DNA of 33,866 nt. Origin: Bacteroidaceae bacterium. Its GTDB lineage: Bacteria > Bacteroidota > Bacteroidia > Bacteroidales > Bacteroidaceae. The notes under the pieces were generated by a model. That model was not told the origin of the DNA. It saw nothing but the letters and a program-made list of their open reading frames with translations, and did not search any database. The DNA lies in the NCBI GenBank assembly GCA_017535725.1, contig JAFXTO010000015.1:1-33866 (forward strand). Direction: 5' to 3'. Position 1 is the stretch's first letter. Every line of letters begins with the position of its first letter. Shown piece by piece: positions 24,010 through 32,672 of this stretch. The position numbers and the translations under genes are program-made.

Positions 24010-27000
24010 GCGAGTCTGTAATCCATATTCAGGGAGCCCGCGTCAATAACCTCAAGAACATCACCCTCGACATACCCCGCGGCAAGCTCGTTGTCATCAC
24101 GGGACTCTCTGGTTCGGGCAAGTCTTCTCTTGCCTTCGACACCCTTTATGCCGAAGGACAACGGCGCTATGTCGAGAGCCTGAACAGCTATGCCCGACAG
24201 TTCCTTGGTCGAATGAGCAAGCCCGAGTGCGACTTCATCAGCGGTATTCCGCCCGCTATCGCCATCGAACAGAAAGTTATCTCCCGCAACCCGCGCAGCA
24301 CCGTTGGCACCAGCACCGAAATCTACGAGTACCTGCGTCTGCTCTTTGCCCGCATCGGTCGAACCTATAGCCCCGTCAGTGGTCAGGAGGTGAAGAAGCA
24401 TTCCACGGAGGATGTCGTCCGCTGCATGCAGTCTTACTCACCAGGCACCCGCTTCCTTGTCCTCTGTCCCCTTCGGATTCCCGAGGGCCGTACCCTCGAA
24501 CAGCAACTCCGCCAATACCTTCAGGAAGGCTACGCCCGCTTGGTAGTAGACTCTCCCTCCGCCCTCCCTGTGGGGGAGGGAGCAGACACCTATGGCATTT
24601 GGCGGATAGAAGATTTCTTGGCAGCACCACACCCCGTTCCTCAAAAACTTTATTTATTGATTGACCGCCTCTCTGTACCTGAGCAGTCACAGGTAACTGC
24701 TCCCTCCCTATCAGGGAGGGCGGGGGGAGAGTCCGAGTCAGAGAAGTCCGTCATCTCTCGCCTTGTCGACTCCGCTGAGACCGCTTTCTACGAGGGTGGC
24801 GGCGAGATGTCCCTCCGCTTTCTTCCAGCAGGCATCGAGCATCAGTTTTCTATGCGCTTCGAGGCCGATGGCATCACTTTTGAAGAACCTAACGACCAGC
24901 TCTTTGCCTTCAATTCACCCATGGGAGCCTGCCCTACCTGTCAGGGCTGGGGCAATGTACAGGGCATCGATCCCCATCTGGTCATCCCGGACTCTTCCAA
25001 AAGTGTTTACGAAGGTTGCGTGCTCTGTTGGCGTGGCGATAAACTCGGCGAGTGGAAGACCGAATTTATCCGTATGGCCGAGAGCATCCGTTTCCCCATC
25101 TTCAAGCCTTACTTTGAACTGACCAAGGAGGAGAAAGATTTGCTCTGGCACGGGCGATATCCCGAAGCCTCCCTCGAAGAACGCTGGCAGCGCCATGACA
25201 TCTGCATCGATGCTTTCTTCGACAGCCTCCGCGAACAGCGCTACAAAATACAGAACCGCGTCATGCTCGCCCGCTACACCGGCAAGACCGAGTGTCCCAC
25301 CTGTCTGGGCACCCGTCTCCGCCGCGAGGCCACTTACGTCCGTATCGCAGGCCGTGCCATCACGGACCTTGTTGACCTCCCCATAACCGAACTCATGAAG
25401 TGGGTTCTCTCCCTGACCCCTTCCGTTTCGGAATCTTCGCCATCCGCCTCGGCTGGCGTGTCTTCGCTTTCTGGCGAGGCTCCCCTCTCCGAACACGAAG
25501 CACAAATCGCCCACCGCCTCCTTGTTGAAATCCGCAACCGTCTGCAGTTCCTTCTGGATGTTGGTCTTGGTTACCTCACCCTTGGTCGCCGTTCCAACTC
25601 CCTCTCTGGCGGCGAGAGCCAGCGCATCAACCTCGCTACCTCCCTCGGCTCATCCCTCGTGGGTTCCCTCTATATCCTCGATGAACCCAGTATCGGCCTC
25701 CACAGCCGCGACACCGCCCGCCTCATTCACGTCCTCCGCCAGCTCGTGGACCTCGGCAACACCGTTGTTGTTGTTGAGCACGATGAGGATATCATTCGCG
25801 CCGCAGACTACCTTATTGATATAGGACCCGAAGCGGGTCGTCTGGGAGGAGAAGTGGTCTGGACGGGAGCACCCCCTGCCTCCTCTCGTCAGAAGGGAGG
25901 AATAGATACCTTTGACCCAAAGGTTGTCCAGCGCTCCCACACCTTCCAATGGCTCCTTGGCTTGGAGACCATAGAGGGCTTGTCCGCTGGCGGTGACCAT
26001 TCTTCCCCTCGAGGTGAGGGAGTGGGCATGGTTCGACGTCCCTGGAATCGTTTCATCGAAGTCCGGGGAGCCCGCGCCAACAACCTCAAGGGAATTGATG
26101 TCCGATTCCCGCTCAATGTGATGACCTGCGTTACTGGCGTCAGTGGATCTGGCAAGAGCACCCTCGTTCGCGACATCCTGTACAACGCCCTCAAGCGTCA
26201 CCTCGACGAAAGTGCAGACCGCCCAGGCGAGCACACCGCTCTTGAAGGAGACCTGGATGCCATACAAGCGTTGGAATTTGTCGACCAGAACCCTATCGGC
26301 AAGAGTTCCCGTTCCAACCCCGTCATCTATGTCAAGGCATACGACGAGATCCGTCGTCTCTTTGCCGAACAGCCTCTCGCCAAGCAATTGGGATTCACGG
26401 CCAGCCACTTTTCCTTCAACACTGAAGGCGGCCGCTGTGAGGAATGCAAGGGCGAGGGCACCGTGACCATCGAGATGCAGTTCATGGCAGACCTCGTGCT
26501 GCCTTGCGAGAGCTGTCACGGCCAGCGCTTCAAGCAAGACCTCCTCGACGTCCGCTTCCACGACAAGAATATCAATGATGTCCTGAACATGACCGTCAAT
26601 CAGGCCATGGAGTTCTTTGCCTTGCATGGCGAGAAGAAGATTGTACGTCGTCTGCGTCCTCTGCAGGACGTCGGACTTGGCTACATCAAGCTCGGACAGT
26701 CGTCCTCCACCCTTTCTGGTGGTGAGAACCAGCGAGTGAAGCTTGCCTATTACATCGGTCAGGAGAAACAAGTACCCACCCTCTTCATCTTCGACGAACC
26801 CACCACAGGTCTTCACTTCCACGACATTCGCCGCCTGCTTGCCAGCTTCGACGCTCTCATCGACCGTGGCCACACCATCCTCGTCATCGAGCATAACCTG
26901 GATGTTATAAAGATGGCAGACTATGTTATCGACCTTGGTCCCGAAGGAGGAGCCGCTGGAGGCAACCTGGTCTGCTGCGGTACGCCGGAAGATGTTGCCG

Positions 27001-27056
27001 CCTGTCCCACCAGTCATACTGCCACCTTCCTCCGTCCCAAACTTGCGCTCAATTAA
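24006..27056 (+). CDS. uvrA: Excinuclease ABC subunit A with several in-frame insertions
   Basis: A 1,016-residue cytoplasmic ATPase that finds DNA damage for nucleotide-excision repair with UvrB. The start ATG at 24006 ([18 protein letters not shown]) overlaps the previous stop. Two ABC modules are intact: [12 protein letters not shown] and [20 protein letters not shown], then [13 protein letters not shown] and [16 protein letters not shown] with [14 protein letters not shown]. The main zinc finger is CEEC...CESC (about 811-839). Homologues are near 930-950 residues; the excess comes from odd stretches at about 181-195, 228-245, 466-495, 621-635 and 657-678 (for example [12 protein letters not shown] and [18 protein letters not shown]). 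The first two and the fourth are translated palindromic elements. All sit in loops between conserved blocks, so the enzyme is probably functional. Confidence 0.96.
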   Translation: MSESVIHIQGARVNNLKNITLDIPRGKLVVITGLSGSGKSSLAFDTLYAEGQRRYVESLNSYARQFLGRMSKPECDFISGIPPAIAIEQKVISRNPRSTVGTSTEIYEYLRLLFARIGRTYSPVSGQEVKKHSTEDVVRCMQSYSPGTRFLVLCPLRIPEGRTLEQQLRQYLQEGYARLVVDSPSALPVGEGADTYGIWRIEDFLAAPHPVPQKLYLLIDRLSVPEQSQVTAPSLSGRAGGESESEKSVISRLVDSAETAFYEGGGEMSLRFLPAGIEHQFSMRFEADGITFEEPNDQLFAFNSPMGACPTCQGWGNVQGIDPHLVIPDSSKSVYEGCVLCWRGDKLGEWKTEFIRMAESIRFPIFKPYFELTKEEKDLLWHGRYPEASLEERWQRHDICIDAFFDSLREQRYKIQNRVMLARYTGKTECPTCLGTRLRREATYVRIAGRAITDLVDLPITELMKWVLSLTPSVSESSPSASAGVSSLSGEAPLSEHEAQIAHRLLVEIRNRLQFLLDVGLGYLTLGRRSNSLSGGESQRINLATSLGSSLVGSLYILDEPSIGLHSRDTARLIHVLRQLVDLGNTVVVVEHDEDIIRAADYLIDIGPEAGRLGGEVVWTGAPPASSRQKGGIDTFDPKVVQRSHTFQWLLGLETIEGLSAGGDHSSPRGEGVGMVRRPWNRFIEVRGARANNLKGIDVRFPLNVMTCVTGVSGSGKSTLVRDILYNALKRHLDESADRPGEHTALEGDLDAIQALEFVDQNPIGKSSRSNPVIYVKAYDEIRRLFAEQPLAKQLGFTASHFSFNTEGGRCEECKGEGTVTIEMQFMADLVLPCESCHGQRFKQDLLDVRFHDKNINDVLNMTVNQAMEFFALHGEKKIVRRLRPLQDVGLGYIKLGQSSSTLSGGENQRVKLAYYIGQEKQVPTLFIFDEPTTGLHFHDIRRLLASFDALIDRGHTILVIEHNLDVIKMADYVIDLGPEGGAAGGNLVCCGTPEDVAACPTSHTATFLRPKLALN
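24550..24592 (+). repeat. 43-bp palindromic element, copy 2, in frame in uvrA
   Basis: ACTCTCCC, TCCG, CCCTCCC, TGTGG, GGGAGGG, AGCAGACACCTA. It aligns without gaps to copy 1 at 14768-14810, including the ACCTA end. It is translated as part of [14 protein letters not shown], ahead of the conserved [10 protein letters not shown]. Confidence 0.85.
24690..24732 (-). repeat. 43-bp palindromic element, copy 3, inverted, in frame in uvrA
   Basis: On the minus strand it reads ACTCTCCC, CCCG, CCCTCCC, TGATA, GGGAGGG, AGCAGTTACCTG, differing from copy 1 at about six of 43 positions, mostly in the loop. It is translated as part of [15 protein letters not shown]. With copy 2 it flanks a 97-bp stretch of native uvrA sequence in opposite orientation. 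Confidence 0.85.
25868..25911 (+). repeat. Diverged member of the palindromic family in uvrA
   Basis: ACCCCCTGCCTCCTCT, CGTC, AGAAGGGAGG, AATAGATACCT: the same order of C-rich arm, G-rich arm and a TACCT end, with weaker pairing. It is translated as [17 protein letters not shown], in the linker before the second ABC module. Confidence 0.5.
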
Positions 27057-27096
27057 GTAGGTGTTCCTAATTAGTTTTTTTGAATACCTACTTAAT
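27052..27096. repeat. 11-bp inverted repeat spanning the uvrA stop codon
   Basis: ATTAAGTAGGT (27052-27062) and ACCTACTTAAT (27086-27096) enclose 23 bases containing a run of seven T. The uvrA TAA is in the left arm. The right part, TTTTGAATACCTACTT, recurs at the repeats near 32530-32630. It may act as terminator or be an element end. Confidence 0.65.
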
Positions 27097-27189
27097 AGAA
27101 CACACCTTTATTATCTGCCATTAAGAGGTGACAAAAATAGGGGTGAAGTCATTTTTGCAGGTGGTATATTTAAATTTTTTAGCATTTTG

Positions 27190-27221
27190 TTTGGCTGTTA
27201 AACAACTTTTTAATATCTTTG
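27190..27221 (+). promoter_or_regulatory. Promoter of the GldB-like gene
   Basis: TTTG (27190-27193), exactly 20 bp, then TATCTTTG (27214-27221), a full consensus match. The open frame's first ATG (27219) lies in the -7 box, so translation must start downstream, at 27252. Confidence 0.82.
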
Positions 27222-27251
27222 CCCCGATTTTTAACAAAGATAAAGGATTTG

Positions 27252-27938
27252 ATGAGACGTCGGCATGTTCTTTTCTGTCTGCTTCTCCTCCTGATTGCAG
27301 CCTGCTGCGTTGGAATCTGGGGATGGCAAATGTTGCGCGGCGACCGTTCGGACGTGGTGGTACACATTGACCGATTCGACCGTGTACTGGACGAGTACGT
27401 CTCGCTGGGCAGCGGAACAGCCTTGCATCGGATGAATACGGATTATCCGCGACAGACGAAGATGCTGATAGAGGACATCCTTGAGTTGGGCGAGGTGGAA
27501 GACCCCAACGTGGAGCGCGAACTGCGGCACTACTACTTGGACAGCACGGTGCAGGTCTTATTGGAGGAGGTTCACCGCCAGTACGCCGACGTCAGCGACC
27601 TGGAACGTGACTTCACCCGTGTCTTTAAAGTGTTGAAGAAGCAGGACCCCGACTTCCGCCCCCCGCACGTCTACACTCAAATCTCCTGCCTCGGACAGAG
27701 TATCGTGGTCAGCGACACCCTCTTGGGCATCAGCCTGGACAAATACCTCGGCACCGACTTCCCGCTTTATCAGGAATTCTATACGCCACAGCAGCGACAG
27801 CAAATGAAGCGCAGCGATATCGTCACAGATGCCGTCAGCACCTATTTGTTAGCGAGGAAAAATCGGAGTAGGACAAAGAAATTTGATTTCCAGAATATCG
27901 GAATACAGCAATACCAAAATGTAGAAATGTCAAGATAA
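27252..27938 (+). CDS. GldB-like lipoprotein, apparently C-terminally truncated
   Basis: A 228-residue predicted lipoprotein: MRRRHVLFCLLLLLIAAC has a hydrophobic stretch and a lipobox-like IAAC. The middle matches the gliding-motility lipoprotein GldB family (HIDRFDRVL, GQSIVVSDTLLGISLDKYLG, FPLYQEFYTPQQRQQM, DIVTDAVSTYLL). GldB works with the type IX secretion/gliding machinery in Flavobacterium; in non-gliding Bacteroidales the role is unclear. Family members I recall are about 300-320 residues and continue after the FYLL-like block with a further C-terminal region. Here that region is replaced by 27 lysine/arginine- and glutamine-rich residues (KNRSRTKKFDFQNIG...) from AT-rich DNA, so the gene looks cut short near 27855. 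It ends 4 bases before the methyltransferase start. Confidence 0.75.
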   Translation: MRRRHVLFCLLLLLIAACCVGIWGWQMLRGDRSDVVVHIDRFDRVLDEYVSLGSGTALHRMNTDYPRQTKMLIEDILELGEVEDPNVERELRHYYLDSTVQVLLEEVHRQYADVSDLERDFTRVFKVLKKQDPDFRPPHVYTQISCLGQSIVVSDTLLGISLDKYLGTDFPLYQEFYTPQQRQQMKRSDIVTDAVSTYLLARKNRSRTKKFDFQNIGIQQYQNVEMSR

Positions 27939-27942
27939 CAGC

Positions 27943-28653
27943 ATGCTTCCTCCTTCCCTTTATCTCATCCCCGTGGAACTCGGCGATACGCCGCAGGAAC
28001 GTGTGTTGCCCGCCTACAATCGGGAGGTGATTCTCGGTATCCGGCATTTCATTGTGGAGGAACTGCGGTCGGCACGTCGTTTCCTGAAACGGGTGGATCG
28101 CGACATCAATATCGATGAACTGACGTTCTACCCTATGGGCAAGCACGCCGATGCTTCCCGTTTTTCAGAATACCTGCGCCCTTTAGAGAACGGCGAGCCT
28201 ATGGGGGTAATCTCTGAGGCTGGTTGTCCAGCGGTGGCTGACCCAGGAGCCGACCTCGTAGCCATTGCCCAACGTCGAGGTCTGCGAGTCGTCCCACTGG
28301 TGGGGCCTTCGTCGATGATTATGGCGGTGATGGCATCGGGTCTGAATGGCCAAAGCTTTGCCTTCAACGGGTATTTGCCTATCGACCCGGCCGAGCGTGT
28401 CCAAAGGTTGAAAGTTCTCGAGATGCGGGCTCAGCAGGAACGCCAAACACAGTTGTTCATAGAGACACCCTACCGCAATCAGAAACTCTTCGAGACACTT
28501 TGCCAGGTGTTGCAATCGAGGACGCGCATCTGTGTGGCGGCTGGTATCACGACCGAAGACGAGTGGATTCACACTCATACCGTCGCCGAGTGGAAACAAC
28601 TGCAACTGCCAGACCTGTCTAAGATTCCGGCTATTTTCCTCATCGGGAAATAG
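27943..28653 (+). CDS. RsmI-like SAM-dependent methyltransferase (tetrapyrrole-methylase fold)
   Basis: A 236-residue cytoplasmic protein of the RsmI branch. It starts SLYLIPVELGDTPQERVLPA, where RsmI proper has LYxVxTPIGNxxD; it keeps MGVISEAGCPAVADPGADLV, VVPLVGPSSMIMAVMASGL and FNGYLP, and ends at KIPAIFLIGK. Bacteroidota commonly carry this shorter paralogue next to, or instead of, true RsmI, which 2'-O-methylates C1402 of 16S rRNA. The N-terminal glycine-rich substrate/SAM block is altered, so the target may differ. The start codon is 4 bases after the GldB-like stop, so the two genes form an operon. Confidence 0.85.
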   Translation: MLPPSLYLIPVELGDTPQERVLPAYNREVILGIRHFIVEELRSARRFLKRVDRDINIDELTFYPMGKHADASRFSEYLRPLENGEPMGVISEAGCPAVADPGADLVAIAQRRGLRVVPLVGPSSMIMAVMASGLNGQSFAFNGYLPIDPAERVQRLKVLEMRAQQERQTQLFIETPYRNQKLFETLCQVLQSRTRICVAAGITTEDEWIHTHTVAEWKQLQLPDLSKIPAIFLIGK

Positions 28654-28691
28654 AAGGGATGCACAACGCATGAACGGAAAGTTATTGTAGA

Positions 28692-29690
28692 ATGAAAGCA
28701 CGTCAGTCCCATATCGAAGTACTGCGCATCGTGGCTATTCTGCTCATCGTGGCCATGCACGCCATAGGCTGTGTGCTGACCACCACGAATGAGTGGAATC
28801 GCTTAGGTCTGACGTCTGTAAATGCCATCGGGAACATGGGCGTTACCGTGTTCATGCTGATTTCTGGTTATTTCGGTATTCGTTTCCGCTGGTCCAAGCT
28901 GTTGACATTATGGTTGATAGCTGTCTTCTATTCCGTTGTGGAAACGACCGCCGACTGGTGGTTGGGTGCTACGCCTTCTGCTTCGATGTTGTATAGTGTC
29001 CTGACGCCTGTGACCTCTCGGCGCTGGTGGTTCTTGACGTGCTATGTGGTCATCTTCTGCCTCTCGCCCGTGCTGAACAAACTGGTGGAAGTGCTGTCTC
29101 GCCGTCAGATACACTTCTTCTTGGGTGTGCTCATCTTCTTTTTTATCCTTTCGCCCACCTTGCTTCTTCATCCTCTGACAGGCGATGCAGAAGGGAAAGG
29201 TTTGGCGAACTTGCTGACGGCTTATCTCGTGGGGCAGTATATTGCGCGCTACGGTTTCCCTTTCTGGTTGCAACGCCATTGCGGTAAACTATTGGTGGGC
29301 TGCTTCTTGTTGGCTTTCGTGGGCAGCTATATGGCAGGTTGTATCCAGCCGTCGGCTACCATCGTGCTCTGCAAGGACAACAACGTGCTGATGGCTCTGG
29401 GAGCCCTGTCCGCCCTTTGCTGGACGGCGCGCCACCCATTCAGCAACGCCGCCGCCAACTGGTTAGGCGCCTTTGCCTTTCCGCTCTACTTGTCGAATAG
29501 GGGGGTACTGAGTCTGGTGCAGCCGTATTATGTCGGCCACGTTAACGAGTTGTGTATCTGGGGGTATTTTGCAGCGGCGATGGTCGTGGCAATCTTGGCG
29601 GCTTTCGTGTTGGAAGGGGTGCGCCGCCTGTTGCTGGATGGCCTTTGCAGCAGACTGGGCTGCTGGGCAGACCGTCACTTGCCCTGCTGA
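28692..29690 (+). CDS. Membrane acyltransferase (acyltransferase 3 family)
   Basis: A 332-residue inner-membrane protein with about ten membrane helices. SHIEVLRIVAILLIVAMHAI contains the family's arginine followed about ten residues later by histidine (R12, H22), the catalytic pair; MGVTVFMLISGYFGIRFRWS is the second family block. Members transfer acetyl or other acyl groups to surface polysaccharides or lipids. It follows the RsmI-like gene by 38 bases with no promoter box seen, so it may be the third gene of the GldB-like operon. Its last 16 bases overlap the end of the convergent regulator gene. No glycan-synthesis genes are beside it, so the substrate is unknown. Confidence 0.85.
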   Translation: MKARQSHIEVLRIVAILLIVAMHAIGCVLTTTNEWNRLGLTSVNAIGNMGVTVFMLISGYFGIRFRWSKLLTLWLIAVFYSVVETTADWWLGATPSASMLYSVLTPVTSRRWWFLTCYVVIFCLSPVLNKLVEVLSRRQIHFFLGVLIFFFILSPTLLLHPLTGDAEGKGLANLLTAYLVGQYIARYGFPFWLQRHCGKLLVGCFLLAFVGSYMAGCIQPSATIVLCKDNNVLMALGALSALCWTARHPFSNAAANWLGAFAFPLYLSNRGVLSLVQPYYVGHVNELCIWGYFAAAMVVAILAAFVLEGVRRLLLDGLCSRLGCWADRHLPC

Positions 29691-32386
29691 TCGATGAACT
29701 CGCGTGGCGAGATACCGAAGTGCTTGTGGAAGACGGTGGAGAAATAACCTTGGTTTGAGAAACCTACGGTGTAAGCCACCTGCGTGATGTTCAGCTTACG
29801 CTCGCGGAGTAGGCGAGCAGCCTGTTCGAGACGGATGTTGCGGATGAACTCTGTTACTGGCATTCCGGTCATTTCCTTCATCTTACGATGCAAATGTGCG
29901 CGGCTGATACCAGCTTCGCTGCACAGCTGTTCCACGCTGAACTCGCTGTCACCGAGGTGTCGGTTCACACTCTGCACGATACGTTCCATCAGAGCTTCAT
30001 CATTACCCCGTACTTCGGGCGTGTCCAAACGGTCGGCCATTGTAGCGCTGTTGCCGTAGAGGTTGCGTTGGTGCTTGCGGCTTTGAACGAAACTGCTGAT
30101 GGCCCGCTTCATGTCGTCCAGCGTTAGCGGAGTGTCCTGGGTGTTGATGGCGCTCATCAGGATGTGTAGCTTTTCGCGGTTGACTTGATGCAGGATATGA
30201 CGGTTGTAGGCGTATGCACAAAACGCTACACCTGTGATTATCAGAAGGGAGTAGATGCAATAGGCCAGAGTGGTCTTCCACCAGGGGGGGCGCACTTCGA
30301 TGATATAGGTCTCGGTGGGGGTATAGGTGCCGGCGTACAAGGCTCGTACCTCAAGGGTATAGTTGTCCGGGGAGAGGTGACTGAAGGAGATGGCATTCTC
30401 CCCCTTGGCCGTCTGTTGCCATCGGTTGTCGCCCTTCATGCGATATTCGAAAGAGACACCTTCGGCCGTGGCGAAGTCCAGCAGCGAGAACTCCATGCGG
30501 AAGGTGGCATCGAGGTAGCTCAGTTTGAAGGTGCGGTTGTCCGACAGGGGAGCATCGATGACGTGACGTCCGTTGCTGAGGGTCTCTGTAGTCACAGCCT
30601 GTCCGCCCAGATAGAAAGCGGTCAAGTGAACCTGTGCCGCTTGTTCGCGGACACTGTGTAGGCTGTCGGGGTGGAAGAGGGTGATGCCGTCGGCGGTACC
30701 GAAGTAAATGCGACCATCGGCGGTCTGCAAGCCTGCACCTTGTATAAATTCGCGCTCGCGCAAACCATAGACTCCCACGTAGGCCACTAATTTTCCTTCC
30801 TTGGGTGTCCAGCACCAGACACCTTCGTCGGTGCTCATCCACAATGTACCCAGATGGTCTTCGGCGATGTAGCTGACGGTCTTGCTTCGCAGGGGCTCGG
30901 TTCCTGGTTCTTCCTGCAAGCCGTTTTTCTTGGACCAGCGGTAGATGCCTTTCGCCAAGGCAAGGATCACATCGCCCGAAGCGAGTACCCGGAGGGCACG
31001 GCAGTAGTCGGCATCGGCCAATACCTGCCACCCTTCGGTGGTGAAGGATTGGCTGACGGGGTCGTAGCAGCAGACACCAGAGGAGGTTCCCATCCAGAGG
31101 CGACCGCGGCTGTCGATATCAATGCTGAAAATCCAGTCATTGGCCAGACGACCGCGGCCAGTACTGTCCGTGGCATGCATGCTGAGATGTTCCGTAATCG
31201 TGCCTGCCTTGTCCATGAGGTAGAGGCCATCGCCAAAAGCAGATACTGCCAGACGGCCATCGGGCAGTTCGCGGATGATGTTAATGCGTTCGGTTTCAAA
31301 ACTCGCTATGCGACGGGCTGAACTCGTGGTGGGGTCATAGTTCCAGAGTCCGTAGTTGGCGCCGAGCCAGTAGTTTCCCTGGCTGTCGAGGGTAAGGGTT
31401 TCGGCACCGGCGGGAGTCGTGGGATGTGCTACGATACGTCCCTCGTTGGAGAAACCATACACGCCGTCGCCCTGAACGGCACACCAGATAGCGGTCTGGG
31501 AGTTACTGCTTGCTACGGCAGGAACGATGGACGAAACGCCGGTACCCGTCTCATGGTGCTGTTCCAGGAAGCTCCACGTGTCGAAAAGCGGACGGAGCTG
31601 CAGGGGAAACATCAGCAAGCCTTTCTGCTGACAGCCAGCCCACAAATTGCCTTGATGGTCGATGAACAAGGCCGACACGCGGGAGCGACTGAGATCGAAG
31701 CCCGTCACCGAGAGGTCCAGGCGCTGCATATTCTCAGAGCCTGCAGGAATCCAGTAGAGGCCATCGCCGCGAGTACCTATATAGGTGTTGCCCCTTGTGT
31801 CTCGGACAGCAGAGGTGAGGAGCAGACCCTGTGGGGCCATGGCCCGCAGCTGGGGTGTCGGTTCCCACGATGGGACAAAGGCTTCATCACCTTCGGGGAT
31901 TTGGCCCATCTGAGGTTCAGCGGAGAGGGTCTCAGGATTCACCACGAAACGACCGTAGCCAGATGTGCCGGCAACAATCCGTCCATCTGCCAGAGACTCC
32001 AGCGTCATCACACGTGGTTCCAGGCTATCTGGAAAGATTACGGGGAGCAGGCTGTCGGTGCCCCTATCATGGAGATAGAGTCCCCGTGCGGTACCCACCC
32101 AAAGCCGTCCTTCCTTGTCTGGATAGAATGCCGAGACCTCGGCCGGTGTCTTCTTCTGGCTGTTCTCTGGTACAACAATGGACGTGAAACGGTAACCATC
32201 GAAGCGGCACAAGCCACGCTCCGTACCGACCCACAGAAGGCCGTCGTCGGTCTGGCTGATAGCTGTTATAAGGGAGCTGCCCAAAAGGTTGGGGCTATAG
32301 AAAAATGCAGAGCGGGCTGTGGCAGTTAAAGTGGCCACAAAATATGCTGTAAATACTATCCAAAGAGATAAAAAGTAGCGTTTCAT
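29675..32386 (-). CDS. Membrane-bound propeller/Y_Y_Y sensor fused directly to an AraC-type DNA-binding domain
   Basis: A 903-residue protein. MKRYFLSLWIVFTAYFVATL is an export signal; residues about 30-610 carry two-component-regulator propeller repeats (TDDGLLWVGTERGLCRFDGY, DKEGRLWVGTARGLYLHD, DHQGNLWAGCQQKGL, DSRGRLWMGTSSGVCCYDP, DHLGTLWMSTDEGVWCW). A Y_Y_Y domain follows (FEYRMKGDNRW, LEVRALYAG), then one membrane helix (about 705-728), a linker of only about 65 residues, and an AraC helix-turn-helix region (FSVEQLCSEAGISRAHLHRK, VAYTVGFSNQGYFSTVF). Hybrid two-component systems of this type normally have histidine-kinase, ATPase and receiver domains in between (about 1,300-1,400 residues); none fits here. 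It is therefore a one-component transmembrane regulator. Its targets and ligand are unknown; hybrid relatives sense oligosaccharides. Confidence 0.9.
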   Translation of the reverse strand: MKRYFLSLWIVFTAYFVATLTATARSAFFYSPNLLGSSLITAISQTDDGLLWVGTERGLCRFDGYRFTSIVVPENSQKKTPAEVSAFYPDKEGRLWVGTARGLYLHDRGTDSLLPVIFPDSLEPRVMTLESLADGRIVAGTSGYGRFVVNPETLSAEPQMGQIPEGDEAFVPSWEPTPQLRAMAPQGLLLTSAVRDTRGNTYIGTRGDGLYWIPAGSENMQRLDLSVTGFDLSRSRVSALFIDHQGNLWAGCQQKGLLMFPLQLRPLFDTWSFLEQHHETGTGVSSIVPAVASSNSQTAIWCAVQGDGVYGFSNEGRIVAHPTTPAGAETLTLDSQGNYWLGANYGLWNYDPTTSSARRIASFETERINIIRELPDGRLAVSAFGDGLYLMDKAGTITEHLSMHATDSTGRGRLANDWIFSIDIDSRGRLWMGTSSGVCCYDPVSQSFTTEGWQVLADADYCRALRVLASGDVILALAKGIYRWSKKNGLQEEPGTEPLRSKTVSYIAEDHLGTLWMSTDEGVWCWTPKEGKLVAYVGVYGLREREFIQGAGLQTADGRIYFGTADGITLFHPDSLHSVREQAAQVHLTAFYLGGQAVTTETLSNGRHVIDAPLSDNRTFKLSYLDATFRMEFSLLDFATAEGVSFEYRMKGDNRWQQTAKGENAISFSHLSPDNYTLEVRALYAGTYTPTETYIIEVRPPWWKTTLAYCIYSLLIITGVAFCAYAYNRHILHQVNREKLHILMSAINTQDTPLTLDDMKRAISSFVQSRKHQRNLYGNSATMADRLDTPEVRGNDEALMERIVQSVNRHLGDSEFSVEQLCSEAGISRAHLHRKMKEMTGMPVTEFIRNIRLEQAARLLRERKLNITQVAYTVGFSNQGYFSTVFHKHFGISPREFIDQQGK

Positions 32387-32390
32387 TTCG

Positions 32391-32398
32391 CAAAGTTA
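32391..32398 (-). promoter_or_regulatory. -7 box immediately before the regulator's start codon
   Basis: TAACTTTG on the minus strand ends only 4 bases before the ATG (32384-32386). If used, the mRNA would start at or within a few bases of the start codon, that is, be leaderless. No TTTG element at the usual spacing. Confidence 0.5.
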
Positions 32399-32478
32399 GG
32401 CAATTTTGCGCAACCTTCATCCTCTTTTACCAAAATTAACATACCAAACCCCTCCAATCATACGTTATTAGGGCTGAT

Positions 32479-32500
32479 AAGTAACCATTAAGTAACCGTT
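32479..32500. promoter_or_regulatory. Tandem 11-bp direct repeat upstream of the regulator
   Basis: AAGTAACCATT (32479-32489) is followed directly by AAGTAACCGTT (32490-32500). One-turn direct repeats about 95 bases before a gene for an AraC-type protein could be its own binding site; this is inferred only from form and place. Confidence 0.4.
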
Positions 32501-32520
32501 CATAATTAGTTTGATGTATG

Positions 32521-32632
32521 TTAGTTCCCTCTTTTGAATACTACTTATCTAACTAAAGTTAGTTTCCTCTTTTGAATACCTAATCTTATCTAACTAATGT
32601 TAGTTCTCTCTCTTTGAATACCTACTTGTCTG
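32521..32632. repeat. Three-unit tandem repeat (38, 41 and about 33 bp)
   Basis: Each unit starts TTAGTT, has a CT-rich stretch, then TTTGAATAC, CTACTT or CTAATC, and (first two) ATCTAACTAA. Units are 32521-32558, 32559-32599 and 32600-32632. A related stretch, ATTAGTTTTTTTGAATACCT, is found after uvrA at 27070-27094. Confidence 0.75.
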
Positions 32633-32672
32633 CTTCTTCATGTTTCGGTTGTGATGCTACAGCAATATAAGC

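Noticed and set aside
25650-27017. Long minus-strand open frame (455 codons) opposite uvrA
   Set aside because: It is antisense to the conserved second half of uvrA and shows no start signal, promoter or family motif of its own.
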